A DNA stretch of 64,000 nt from JABDMH01 sp965223165 (GTDB lineage: Bacteria > Bacteroidota > Bacteroidia > Chitinophagales > Saprospiraceae): assembly GCA_965223165.1 (NCBI GenBank), contig CBDCVQ010000014.1:457520-521519 (forward strand), read 5' to 3'. Positions 47,427-56,406 of the stretch are shown here, one piece after another. The stretch's first letter is position 1; each line of letters begins with the position of its first letter. The notes under the pieces were generated by a model, which was not told where the DNA came from, searched no databases, and was given only the letters and a program-made list of their open reading frames with translations. Position numbers and translations under genes: made by a program.

Positions 47427-48029
47427 AACATTACTTTTTTTTTTAAATAATTAAATAGGACTTACTCCACCGGTGCGAGCACCGATGACATACTGAGCCC
47501 AATCGGGTCGAGACGGCAAGGTCACGAGGCCGGGAGATCGGTCGAAACGAACCCACCCGGCCTTGGTGCACACATGCTGACGCTCATCAACAGGCTCGGA
47601 AATCATCTTGGATCCAGATGAATTTAACCTCAAAACATGCGATAGGCATTCTGCTGCCATACAGCCCAGCGTATGCAAAGTCCGCCTCCCTGGCCATACT
47701 CGATTCTCCGGCTTGAATGCATAGGTTGAATGCACTCGAACCTCGGAGAACACCAGGCCACGGACACGGCGGCTTTTCGCTACGAAACCCCTACAGCATG
47801 ATTTCGGTTAAAGGGTAGATGTGTGATTTATATGCGGTCGAATAGTAGGTGATATATTGATAAGACCCTTACAGGAGCTATGTACTCATCCGCTGTTAAA
47901 AATTCTTAAAAAAAGTGAATGGTCGCTGCCGGGACCCTCGAGTACTCCCTGGGATAAGTATTACCTACGCGCCGTTACTGCGTCAAAATTGTCCCTATCT
48001 TGGAGTTGCCAAACCAAAGAGTATTGCGG
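47427..48029. other. intergenic with GC-rich, possibly structured leader of the haloperoxidase gene
   Basis: 603 bp between two divergent genes. The part next to the haloperoxidase (47460-47760) is GC-rich and contains clear inverted repeats: CGGTG/CACCG around a 4-base loop (47471-47484) and AGGCCGGG/CCCGGCCT (47527-47534 and 47556-47563). A 100-codon minus-strand frame (47451-47753) covers it but ends against the A-run leader and shows no family features. The other half, towards 48030, is AT-rich and should contain the promoter for the DinB-like gene. Confidence 0.4.
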
Positions 48030-48584
48030 ATGCATGACAACTACTTGACCAGTGTGCGAAAGCAGTTTGCCTACTACAAGGCGCTGGGTGAACGGACCCT
48101 TGATCAGTTGGAGGATAGGCATCTCTTCTGGCAATACAATGCAGAAAGCAACTCGATTGCGATCATCGTCCATCATCTCTGGGGCAACATGAAATCCAGG
48201 TGGACCGACTTTCTCGACTCCGACGGAGAAAAACCCTGGCGTCAGCGAGATTTAGAGTTTGAGGATATTATTCGCACCCGCGAAGATCTGCAAGCCAAGT
48301 GGGAAGACGGATGGCAATGTCTTTTTGATGCCCTGGGTACCCTCAACTCGGATAATTTCGAGCAGCTCGTGTACATCCGCAACCATGGACACACCATCGT
48401 AGAAGCCATTAATCGTCACTTGGCACATTATGCCTACCACGTCGGCCAGATGGTGTATGTCGGTCGCATGGTCCAGGGGCCGGCTTGGAAAAGCTTATCC
48501 ATTGCCAAAGGCCAGTCTAGTGAATACAACAAAACCAAATTTGACAAGCCCCAACGCCGAGCGCATTTCACGGACGATCTGTGA
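48030..48584 (+). CDS. DUF1572 / DinB-superfamily protein
   Basis: 184 aa from the ATG at 48030 (MHDNYLTSVRKQFAYYKALG), which matches the usual start of DUF1572 proteins. The open frame reaches ten codons further only through a TTG. The four-helix DinB-like fold is indicated by IAIIVHHLWGNMKSRWTDFL and the C-terminal INRHLAHYAYHVGQMVYVGR, whose His residues normally bind a metal. The family is cytoplasmic, and some relatives are metal-dependent thiol transferases acting with bacillithiol or mycothiol. The activity here is unknown. Confidence 0.87.
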   Translation: MHDNYLTSVRKQFAYYKALGERTLDQLEDRHLFWQYNAESNSIAIIVHHLWGNMKSRWTDFLDSDGEKPWRQRDLEFEDIIRTREDLQAKWEDGWQCLFDALGTLNSDNFEQLVYIRNHGHTIVEAINRHLAHYAYHVGQMVYVGRMVQGPAWKSLSIAKGQSSEYNKTKFDKPQRRAHFTDDL

Positions 48585-48593
48585 GCGGGGTTA

Positions 48594-48749
48594 GTGGTTT
48601 TGTGGTGTTGTGGTTTTGTGGTTTTGTGGTTTTGTGGTTTTGTGGTTTTGTGGTTTTGTGGTTTTGTGGTGTTGTGGTTTTGTGGTGTTGTGGTTTTGTG
48701 GTGTTGTGGTTTTGTGGTGTTGTGGTTTTGTGGTTTTGTGGTTTTGTGG
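48594..48749. repeat. 8-bp GTGGTTTT simple tandem repeat
   Basis: About 19.5 units of GTGGTTTT with interspersed GTGGTGTT variants begin 9 bp after the DinB-like stop codon. The period is not a multiple of three. It is a slippage-prone tract in non-coding DNA. The rest of the gap to 49000 holds no recognisable gene. Confidence 0.95.
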
Positions 48750-49000
48750 GGTTCGACCCCCTGTTATTCAGACAAGATGCTACAAGTATCGTGTCGACCC
48801 ACCAAAGTCTGCTGTCGCATAAGTCGTACAGCACAATCAAAGTCAGAAGTATCTCACCCGATGGCTTTGGCACTCTTATTGCTTTCTTGGTATAAATTCC
48901 CACCCTCATCCCCCGTCACCAGATATATATATCTAGTGATCACCTAGTCCCTGTCAAAAATGCCCCAACCCACTTTTGTCATACTAAACACCAATGGTCC

Positions 49001-50575
49001 ATGGTACCAAGCCATCTTGCGTCTTTGCGCATTGCGCTACTCACGTTGCTGCTTATATTTTTACTGTCGAAGTCCGCAGTACTACGAGCGCAGAATCATC
49101 CGATCACCATACATGCCAACGGACACGTGGCTTCCTTATTGATGACCCCATCCGAATATGCGGATTGGATCGCCAGCGATAGGTTTGCGAATGGGTCTTA
49201 CAGACGGGCGCTTGTTCAGGATATCTATCGATTTTTTGAGGATGACTTTGATTTTATTTTCCTGATACTAAATGAAGACTCCCGCCCCTCGAATTTGGCG
49301 GGCATCTTTTATAATGTGTCCAACGATGTGAAGGGCATTGGCCTCAGTCAGTTTGACTACACTGGTAATTATGGTTCTGCCGGGCAGCTCAAGGGAGTCA
49401 TGCAACTCACTCAAAGGGACTATCTGGAGCATGGGCCTGCGTTGCACGAACTGGCGCACAATTGGGCCAATTTTGCCATAGCGACAGAAGACGTTGGTGG
49501 ACAGTCGGCCGGCTCCCACTGGGGCTTCACCGGCGGTAGTACCGGGGGCCAGCTCGGGGGCTTTCGTCAGGGCTCACTCACGGACAACCTGGATGGATCC
49601 TATACCGTCGAATACTTTAGTCCTATTGACAACGGGGGAAACAGTGTCCCATACAACGAGCTGGAGCTCTATCTGATGGGCTTCATCCCTATCTCTGGCG
49701 TGGCAGACTTCGATGTATTTACCGATGTGACTTCCTATACATTGGGATTTGACACCGACACTTTTGAAGCCACCACCCGTACGACTTATACGGGCGACAC
49801 CATCGTTGGTCTGTTAGGTCAGCGCTCTCCACAGGCCAGCGCAGCCCAGCATGACTTCAGGTTACTGGTCATCGTGCTGACAGACGCCCCGCTGACCACC
49901 GCTCAATGGAACGAGGTTGACGATGACGCCGAAAAATTTGGCCGAGTCTCCTCGGATGGCAACAGCAACTTGTACAACTTTTGGGAAGCCACGGGCGGCT
50001 TGGGAACCATGATGACAGGTGATCTACACGGAGCAGCACTACTACCGGTCGAATTGGTATCATTCGAGGCCGAAGTCCAACCGCGAAGCAACGTAAAGCT
50101 CTCTTGGATCACCGCCTCAGAGACGGACAACGACCACTTTACCATCGAACGTTCCACGGATGCCAACTTGTGGCTGGATCTACAACGGCTGTCTGGAGCA
50201 GGCACCAGCCACACCTCCCTGCACTACAGCGCTATCGATCAGTCGCCGCTGCAAGGGCAATCGTACTACCGTCTCCGCCAGACCGACTACGACGGCTCAA
50301 CATCGTGGTCAGGCATCAGAGCCGTTTATCTGAGCGGGACACCACATGAGGCGATCTTTTACCCACAGCCCGCCGACGATCTGCTGTGGGTAGAGCACGG
50401 AGGTTGCCGTCTAATGAGGACATATGATATGCTTGGCAAGCTTGTGGAGCGCATCCCTTGTGGGGTCGGAAGTACCTGGCAAGTATTGAAAGTGAGATCG
50501 TACGAGCCGGGCACCTACTTTCTGCAAATAGATGAATCGTCGGTGCAGGCAAGCAAGTTTATCATTGCTCGTTAG
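49001..50575 (+). CDS. T9SS-secreted putative zinc metallopeptidase-like protein
   Basis: 524 aa. Signal peptide about 8-31 (LRIALLTLLLIFLLSKSAVL). HELAHNW at 149-155 gives the HExxH zinc motif, followed by GSHWGF about 20 residues later, which could supply a third ligand. Around it ELELYLMGFIP and YNFWEATGG are conserved-looking. About 345-430 is a fibronectin-like module (LPVELVSFEAEVQPRSNVKL, YYRLRQTDYDGSTSWS) that often precedes the sorting domain. The end (FYPQPADDLLWVEHGG, YDMLGKLVERI) is a T9SS sorting domain. A secreted protease is plausible, but no known peptidase family could be fixed by eye. Confidence 0.75.
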   Translation: MVPSHLASLRIALLTLLLIFLLSKSAVLRAQNHPITIHANGHVASLLMTPSEYADWIASDRFANGSYRRALVQDIYRFFEDDFDFIFLILNEDSRPSNLAGIFYNVSNDVKGIGLSQFDYTGNYGSAGQLKGVMQLTQRDYLEHGPALHELAHNWANFAIATEDVGGQSAGSHWGFTGGSTGGQLGGFRQGSLTDNLDGSYTVEYFSPIDNGGNSVPYNELELYLMGFIPISGVADFDVFTDVTSYTLGFDTDTFEATTRTTYTGDTIVGLLGQRSPQASAAQHDFRLLVIVLTDAPLTTAQWNEVDDDAEKFGRVSSDGNSNLYNFWEATGGLGTMMTGDLHGAALLPVELVSFEAEVQPRSNVKLSWITASETDNDHFTIERSTDANLWLDLQRLSGAGTSHTSLHYSAIDQSPLQGQSYYRLRQTDYDGSTSWSGIRAVYLSGTPHEAIFYPQPADDLLWVEHGGCRLMRTYDMLGKLVERIPCGVGSTWQVLKVRSYEPGTYFLQIDESSVQASKFIIAR

Positions 50576-50623
50576 TTCACCGGCCTCCGATGGGACAATG
50601 TCACGGTGCGTGAGACCAACTAA

Positions 50624-53563
50624 TTATCCCCCTTGCAAAAAGGCAAGCAGATCGGCCATCTCCTGTGGAGAAATAAGCTCCTCAAGACCCTCGGGCATAA
50701 AAGACAGGCCGTTGGTTCGGATCGATCTAATGTCGGAGCGGGGCACCACCTTGGTCAGTCCCCCCAACACCCGCACCTGAATGGCATCCGAGGTCTCGGA
50801 CTCCAGTATTCCTGATAGGGTAATGCCATCGGTCAGCTCTACATAGTGATTGAGGTAGGAGGGCTCGGCCACAGCGTTGGGATCCAAAATGTGATGCAGC
50901 AGCGTCTCCTTGCTCATTCGACTGCATTCGGTGAGATTGGGCCCCACCTCATTGCCCTTCAGCTTGTACTGATGACACTGGGCACACTGCATATCAAAAA
51001 TCTTCTCGCCAGCACTGACCGATGCGGCTAGCTGCAAGGCAGGACGCATCTCCTCCAAGGCCTCAGCGCGCGTGACCACTCCGGAGTCCTTAAAAAGAGC
51101 TTCTGCCCGCTGACGAATCTCCTCGTCATCAGAAAACAACAATTGGCGTCGTCGCTCCAGGTCAAAACCAAATTCTCCGAGGGTAGCTTTTCCCTCCTCC
51201 AATGCGGTGAGCAAGGGACCATGATTCTCCTCGCGATAGATCAGAATATCCGAAGCCGTTCTTCGCACGGCGGGGCCAAATCCGGACCAGGCGCCGATGA
51301 GCGCAGGTGCCACCAGCGGCGACCGTATCTGAGCAATTTCAGCGATGGCGCTGGTTTGAATCTCTGCCGACTCCTTCGGATCCAGCAATGCCATCAACAC
51401 CGGCACTGCTTCCTCCGCTTGGGCATGGCCCAAGATCGCAATGTACTCCAGCCTGGTCTCATCGGGCAGTGCTCCCTGACCCACCTCCCGGAGCGCTTGG
51501 TCGATACGTTGACGCTGATAGACAGAAGGACTACCTCCCAATCGATCGCGCAGCTTCCACACGGCCAGGTCCGTGTCCGTACCTCGGCCTTCCACCGCTG
51601 TCAGCCCCGACCGCACGTCCGATGAAACCTGATTGGGCGTCAGATCTCGCAGACCCAAACCTTCGCTCAGGCCCTCTATGGTTGCCGCCAGGAGGGGTTC
51701 AGAGGCATGGCGAAATGCATTGGCACGCAGTAGCGATCTCAGGGAAGACAGCGGCGACGTCTGTCCGATGCGCATCGCCACCATGCGGACCAGATCCAAG
51801 CTATGTTGGGCCTTTGCACCCAATATGGCCAGGAGCGCCTCATCGGGCGCAGGGTTGCAGGCCGTAGCCGCCGCCAGGATGAGATAGGGGTCCCCTTCGC
51901 CGGCAATCGTACGCAGGATGCCAGGGATATTTGGACTTGCCAATGATGCCTGCTCCCGGGTGCAGTAGCCCAGGCTAAGCAGCGCTTGCATGCGAACCCG
52001 TGGGTCGGCATCGTCGATTAGGGCGACGATCCCCTGCAAATCCACCGGATGGACGGTCTCAGCCAGGATCAGTGCCTGCTCTCGGACCCGAGGATGCTCG
52101 TCCTCAAGCGCACGACGCAAGTCCTCCGCGGACAGTTTGGACAGTCCCTGCAAGGTCCACAGTGCATGCATGCGTCCTTTGGGACCAAACTGTGACAGAG
52201 ACGCACGCAAGGCTGCCTCGGCCGAAGGATCAGCCAGATCAACCAACAATCTTTGGGCAGTCAATCGGCAGACCTGATTGTCGGTATCCAAGCCCGCAAT
52301 CAGGGCCGGGAGATCCTCCGTGTCAAAGATGCACGGTGATTGATCACGCTTGCCTCGGGGGAAGATGCGGTAGATCCTACCCTGGTCCTTGCCGGCGGCC
52401 AGGTCCATGTTTGCTTCCAAGTCATCGGGTATCCATTCCGGATGCTCAATGACCTCCCGGCGCATATCCACGATGTACAGAGCCCCATCCGGTCCGGTCT
52501 TAATATTGACCGGTCGAAAGGTACGGTCGGAAGAAGCTAGAAACTCAACGCCCTCCCTTGCCCGACTGGCGCGATAGGTCGTTCCATCGATCGCCAGGCG
52601 ATCCCGGTGAATCAAGTTGAGCACCACGTCGGCCACAAAAATATTGCCTTGAAAATCTCCAGGAAAGAGGTCAGCGCTGTAATGCTCGATACCGCAAGCT
52701 CCCGAAAAATAACCGGATTGCTCGGGATGGTTGACCCGTGTTTCTTGCTCGCCGATGGCAAAAATACGCGCCAGGCCATCTTCCTCATGGTCAGAGACTT
52801 GATATACGGCATGGGAAGGGATCAACCCTTGGTCGCCGGCATACCGGTCAGGATAGACCAGCTGACGGACGTGATACAGGTTGTGGGTGCCAAAATAGTG
52901 CCCCCAGTCGTTGATGGCCAGTTCAAAACCCCCCGTCGAACGTCCAATAGACTCAAAGCTGCGCGTCGGCACATGCATCCGAAAATCTCGGTACCCCAGA
53001 CTTGTCACTCGATCGGGGTTATCTGTCCAATATACCTCACCTCGGTTGCCCCCGTTGGCGCCATATACCCAGTTGTCGAGCGCGTAGGTGAGCCCGTTAA
53101 AATTGTGCTGCAAATTGCCATCACTGAATCCAGCCATCAGCGTATCACGAATATCTGCCTGCCCATCGGCATCCGTGTCTTGTAGGAAGACCAGATAGGG
53201 GGGGCAGGCCACCAAGAACCCACCTTTCCATCGCATGAAGGAACTGGCTTGCCGGAGCTCGCGAGCAAAAATAGTGCGGCTTTCGTATGCGCCATCTCCG
53301 TCGTGATCTTCCAGTCGCACGATCACGCTTTGATCCATGCCGAGGGGATACCCTGGCATTTCCAATACGTACAGTGACCCCGATTCACTAAATACCAGAT
53401 CCACCGGATCCAGCACCTCAGGCTCCGAAGCAACGCATTCGATCTCAAAGTCCGGATGCAGCTCAAAATCGTCACGCCAAGATCCCGCTGCTTCGTCAGT
53501 GCAGCCCGACAGATAGAACACTACCCATACCAACAGGAAAAAAAAGAAATAGTCTCTTCGCAT
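50624..53563 (-). CDS. PVC-type haem-binding CxxCH lipoprotein with propeller and HEAT repeats
   Basis: 979 aa from the ATG at 53563 (MRRDYFFFFLLVWVVFYLSGC, broken signal with lipobox Cys21). Residues about 35-400 form a six-bladed NHL/PQQ-like propeller (GSLYVLEMPGYPLG, RLEDHDGDGAYESRTIF, GPDGALYIVDMRREVIEH) as in membrane-bound dehydrogenases of Planctomycetota. About 430-830 is a HEAT-repeat array (DADPRVRMQALLSLGY, EHPRVREQALILAE). The C-terminus has a cytochrome c site CAQCH (860-864) and a possible axial Met in GLSFMPEGL. It probably passes electrons from oxidation of a sugar or alcohol in the periplasm. It follows the HpaI aldolase gene after 34 bp, so they form an operon. Confidence 0.87.
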   Translation of the reverse strand: MRRDYFFFFLLVWVVFYLSGCTDEAAGSWRDDFELHPDFEIECVASEPEVLDPVDLVFSESGSLYVLEMPGYPLGMDQSVIVRLEDHDGDGAYESRTIFARELRQASSFMRWKGGFLVACPPYLVFLQDTDADGQADIRDTLMAGFSDGNLQHNFNGLTYALDNWVYGANGGNRGEVYWTDNPDRVTSLGYRDFRMHVPTRSFESIGRSTGGFELAINDWGHYFGTHNLYHVRQLVYPDRYAGDQGLIPSHAVYQVSDHEEDGLARIFAIGEQETRVNHPEQSGYFSGACGIEHYSADLFPGDFQGNIFVADVVLNLIHRDRLAIDGTTYRASRAREGVEFLASSDRTFRPVNIKTGPDGALYIVDMRREVIEHPEWIPDDLEANMDLAAGKDQGRIYRIFPRGKRDQSPCIFDTEDLPALIAGLDTDNQVCRLTAQRLLVDLADPSAEAALRASLSQFGPKGRMHALWTLQGLSKLSAEDLRRALEDEHPRVREQALILAETVHPVDLQGIVALIDDADPRVRMQALLSLGYCTREQASLASPNIPGILRTIAGEGDPYLILAAATACNPAPDEALLAILGAKAQHSLDLVRMVAMRIGQTSPLSSLRSLLRANAFRHASEPLLAATIEGLSEGLGLRDLTPNQVSSDVRSGLTAVEGRGTDTDLAVWKLRDRLGGSPSVYQRQRIDQALREVGQGALPDETRLEYIAILGHAQAEEAVPVLMALLDPKESAEIQTSAIAEIAQIRSPLVAPALIGAWSGFGPAVRRTASDILIYREENHGPLLTALEEGKATLGEFGFDLERRRQLLFSDDEEIRQRAEALFKDSGVVTRAEALEEMRPALQLAASVSAGEKIFDMQCAQCHQYKLKGNEVGPNLTECSRMSKETLLHHILDPNAVAEPSYLNHYVELTDGITLSGILESETSDAIQVRVLGGLTKVVPRSDIRSIRTNGLSFMPEGLEELISPQEMADLLAFLQGG

Positions 53564-53597
53564 ATAGGTGCATTTAGAGGTACATGGCAAACATGGA

Positions 53598-54410
53598 TCA
53601 GATGGTCGGTGTCCCAGGCAGCGATACCTCGAATACGTCTCCCAGATTCTTCTTCAAATAGGCCATGTCATTTAGTAGCGATCGCTGAAACAATGCCATA
53701 TCCGAACTGTGCAGGACAATGTTGACTCCCCTTTTGGCCCAGAATAGCTGCATCTCGGCTGAGAGCGACAGGTGCATGCCCACGCCCAGCCCCTGGGATC
53801 GGGCCAACTGCACAATGCGGCTGGCCGCCTCGATAAATTTGGGATGCTCGTACTCCTCCGGAATGCCCAAACTGCACGAAAGATCATGCGGGCCAATGAT
53901 GATGCCATCGAGACCCGGCACCGCCAGCAGGAGCTCCAGGCTTTTTAACGCAGGGACACTCTCCACATTGATCCAACAGAGGCGATTCGATCGCTGTACC
54001 GCCAGGTAGTCAGCCAACTTCGTACCGGTCTCATGGCCCGGTTGCATGATTTCTTGGAGACGTTGACCCTTGATGGGTTTCCATTTGACGGCTCCCACGA
54101 GCTGCTGCACCTGCTCTACCGTCTCTATATAGGGGGCAAGCACCCCTGCGGCCCCATCGTCAAGGGTCTGACTGGCCCTATCCGGATCTTGGGAAGGTAT
54201 GCGCACGATGGGAGCAATACCCAGCCCGCGATACCACTGGCACATCGTAGCCACCGTCTCCCGCCCAAGGGTAATGTGCTCCGTGTCGATGAACACAAAA
54301 TCAAGCCCGGCTTGTCCGATCAAACGCGGCCAATGCACGGAGGCACTTACTACGGCACACCCGTAGATGCGACCTCCGTCTGCCAGTTTTTGCTTTAGGG
54401 TAGGCACCAT
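53598..54410 (-). CDS. HpcH/HpaI aldolase family protein
   Basis: 270 aa from the ATG at 54410 (MVPTLKQKLADGGRIYG), the usual family start; the longer frame upstream overlaps the promoter zone. Family residues are visible: IDTEH (His base), VRIP (Arg that binds pyruvate), NVES (Glu metal ligand) and GPHDLSCSLG (Asp metal ligand). Such class II aldolases cleave 2-keto-3-deoxy sugar acids or 4-hydroxy-2-oxoacids to pyruvate or glyoxylate-type products and an aldehyde, using a divalent metal in the cytoplasm. Placement before a haem protein and divergent to a sulfatase/glycosidase operon points to sugar-acid catabolism (inference). Confidence 0.88.
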   Translation of the reverse strand: MVPTLKQKLADGGRIYGCAVVSASVHWPRLIGQAGLDFVFIDTEHITLGRETVATMCQWYRGLGIAPIVRIPSQDPDRASQTLDDGAAGVLAPYIETVEQVQQLVGAVKWKPIKGQRLQEIMQPGHETGTKLADYLAVQRSNRLCWINVESVPALKSLELLLAVPGLDGIIIGPHDLSCSLGIPEEYEHPKFIEAASRIVQLARSQGLGVGMHLSLSAEMQLFWAKRGVNIVLHSSDMALFQRSLLNDMAYLKKNLGDVFEVSLPGTPTI

Positions 54411-54528
54411 ATTCATGACCATACAAGATAAGTGTTTCAGTAGGCACCCTGACCCAACTGTGAAAATTGAGCGGTTTTTCGGCAAAATAGGCGAAGTGCG
54501 CTTGAGGCGGCTCAACTATATTACTCCA
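54411..54528. promoter_or_regulatory. divergent promoter region of the catabolic locus
   Basis: The 118 bp between the HpaI start and the sialidase-fold gene start must serve both operons, so a shared regulator is possible. No operator repeat was recognised. Confidence 0.35.
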
Positions 54529-56406
54529 ATGACTTGGAACTTCACTTGGCAAACCAGATGGTGTAGATGGTTGCTCACCGCAGCCATGATTTGTCCGCTC
54601 TATATCTCAGAGGCACAGACGGGCAGTGTACATGAACCCGTACGATACATTGGAGGGACCTCCATCGATCCCCATGTGCACGAGGGCAGACTGCGCTATG
54701 CCGTGGGGGTAGAGAGCAGACAGACGATGCGGGCCAATCGAACGCATTCGACCCTGGGACTTGGCCCCGGATGGACCTACAGCCACGCCTCTAATCTCGC
54801 CTACTGGAAAGGGCACTTTCTGCAACAATATCTGAGCAATCCCGTCGATGAGCATATCCCGCCGGGGCATACGCTGCTGGTCAGCTCCCAAGATGGACGC
54901 GACTGGAGCAAGCCGCGGATCATATTTCCGCACTACGAGGCACCAGATTCGGTAGACATCCCGGAGGGTTCGATCGGATATATGATGCATCAACGCATGG
55001 GATTTTACGTGACTGATAACGACCGCCTGCTGGTCCTGGCATTTTATGGACATGCGGAAGATCCCTTTACGACCGGTGGCATTGGGCGGGTGGTGCGGGA
55101 GCTGTACCCGGACCTATCCCTGGGGCCGATCTACTTCATCCGATACGATAGTCATACGGAGTGGGGACCTTCCAATACCAGTTTCCCCTTCTATAAATCA
55201 TCACCTGACCGGGGCTTTGTTCAGGCCTGCGACGAGCTGCTCAATGACAAGCTAATGACATTGCAATGGCGGGATGAAGACCACGGACTCGATGGCTACT
55301 ATCAGGTGACAGAAGCCGGTGAAGCTCTGTCATACTACCAGCGTAGGGATGGAGCCACGGTGGCCCTGTGGAAGCGTGCTAAGAGTGCGTTGTCCTTTGA
55401 CGGTGGCCTGACTTTTTCCAGACCGGTCAAGTGCCCCACGCTAATCATGGCCGGTGGCAAGGTGTGGGGCCAACACACGGAAGACGATCGCTACGCCCTC
55501 TGCTACAACCCCATCGACATGGACGAGCATCGATACCCTTTAATCATATGTACAGGGGATGACGGGATCATCTACGACCACATGCTGGTCGTCCAGGGCG
55601 AGGTGCCACCCCGCCGATTCTTTGGACGCTGGAAGGACTACGGCCCATGCTACGTCCGGGGCATCGTCCCGGGCAACGGCAACCCTCCCGGAGAAGATAT
55701 GTGGATCACCTACAGTATGAACAAGGAAGACATTTGGGTGAGCAGAATTCCGCTACCGATAAAATATAAGGTAAGCGAAGAGGTGGATGATCACTTTGAA
55801 TCCCCAGATCCATCCGGTGCCATCCCGGACTGGAACATCTATGCTCCCTGCTGGGCGCCCGTCGATCAGATCCAGACTGACTCCGAGCAGGGTGTCCTAC
55901 GTCTTCAAGATAAGGACCCCGCCGACTACGCCAGGGCCATCCGTATCATACCCGAGCGTCAGCGACATCGGATCAGCATGCGGGTGATGCCTCTGCAAGA
56001 CAATCATGGGCACCTGGAAATTGATATCGTTGACCGATATGGCAATCGACCTGTGCGCATTTGGTTTGATGATCAGGGGTCTATCCATGCCAGCGTGGGT
56101 CACCAAGCAAAGGCGTTGATGGCATATCAGCCGGACAAATGGTATCACCTGGACATCGCTATCGACGCTCAACCGTACGGGTCTTTTGACCTATCGATCA
56201 ATGGCAAGGTGGCTTTGAGCCAGGTCGCGCTGACGGAGTCGGTTAAGTCGGTGGAGCGCATTTCTATACGTACCGGGACGTATCGCGATCTTCCGAATCG
56301 CCGGACCATCAACGAGGAGCCCACGCCTCCCTTTCCCGGGGGAGATGAACCCGTGCCCAATGCCGTATATTATGTCGATGACGTCGTGACAAAGACCTGG
56401 CCATGA
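54529..56406 (+). CDS. sialidase-fold (Asp-box) secreted protein with C-terminal LamG-like domain
   Basis: 625 aa from the ATG at 54529. The frame reaches further upstream into the HpaI gene, but this Met opens a signal peptide (about 10-30, WLLTAAMICPLYISEAQ). Asp-box-like motifs occur at VSSQDGRDWSKPR and SFDGGLTFSRPV, indicating a five- or six-bladed sialidase-type propeller over residues about 35-420. The last 170 residues form a concanavalin-like beta domain (ISMRVMPLQDNHGHLEID, QPDKWYHLDIAID). Similar proteins are called exo-alpha-sialidases without proof. An Arg triad is not evident to me, so activity on sialic acid is doubtful. The stop overlaps the next start (ATGA). Confidence 0.75.
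   Translation: MTWNFTWQTRWCRWLLTAAMICPLYISEAQTGSVHEPVRYIGGTSIDPHVHEGRLRYAVGVESRQTMRANRTHSTLGLGPGWTYSHASNLAYWKGHFLQQYLSNPVDEHIPPGHTLLVSSQDGRDWSKPRIIFPHYEAPDSVDIPEGSIGYMMHQRMGFYVTDNDRLLVLAFYGHAEDPFTTGGIGRVVRELYPDLSLGPIYFIRYDSHTEWGPSNTSFPFYKSSPDRGFVQACDELLNDKLMTLQWRDEDHGLDGYYQVTEAGEALSYYQRRDGATVALWKRAKSALSFDGGLTFSRPVKCPTLIMAGGKVWGQHTEDDRYALCYNPIDMDEHRYPLIICTGDDGIIYDHMLVVQGEVPPRRFFGRWKDYGPCYVRGIVPGNGNPPGEDMWITYSMNKEDIWVSRIPLPIKYKVSEEVDDHFESPDPSGAIPDWNIYAPCWAPVDQIQTDSEQGVLRLQDKDPADYARAIRIIPERQRHRISMRVMPLQDNHGHLEIDIVDRYGNRPVRIWFDDQGSIHASVGHQAKALMAYQPDKWYHLDIAIDAQPYGSFDLSINGKVALSQVALTESVKSVERISIRTGTYRDLPNRRTINEEPTPPFPGGDEPVPNAVYYVDDVVTKTWP

Noticed and set aside
47451..47753. 100-codon minus-strand frame before the haloperoxidase gene
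   Set aside because: No family features, unusual composition, and it covers inverted repeats; more likely a leader or non-coding DNA.
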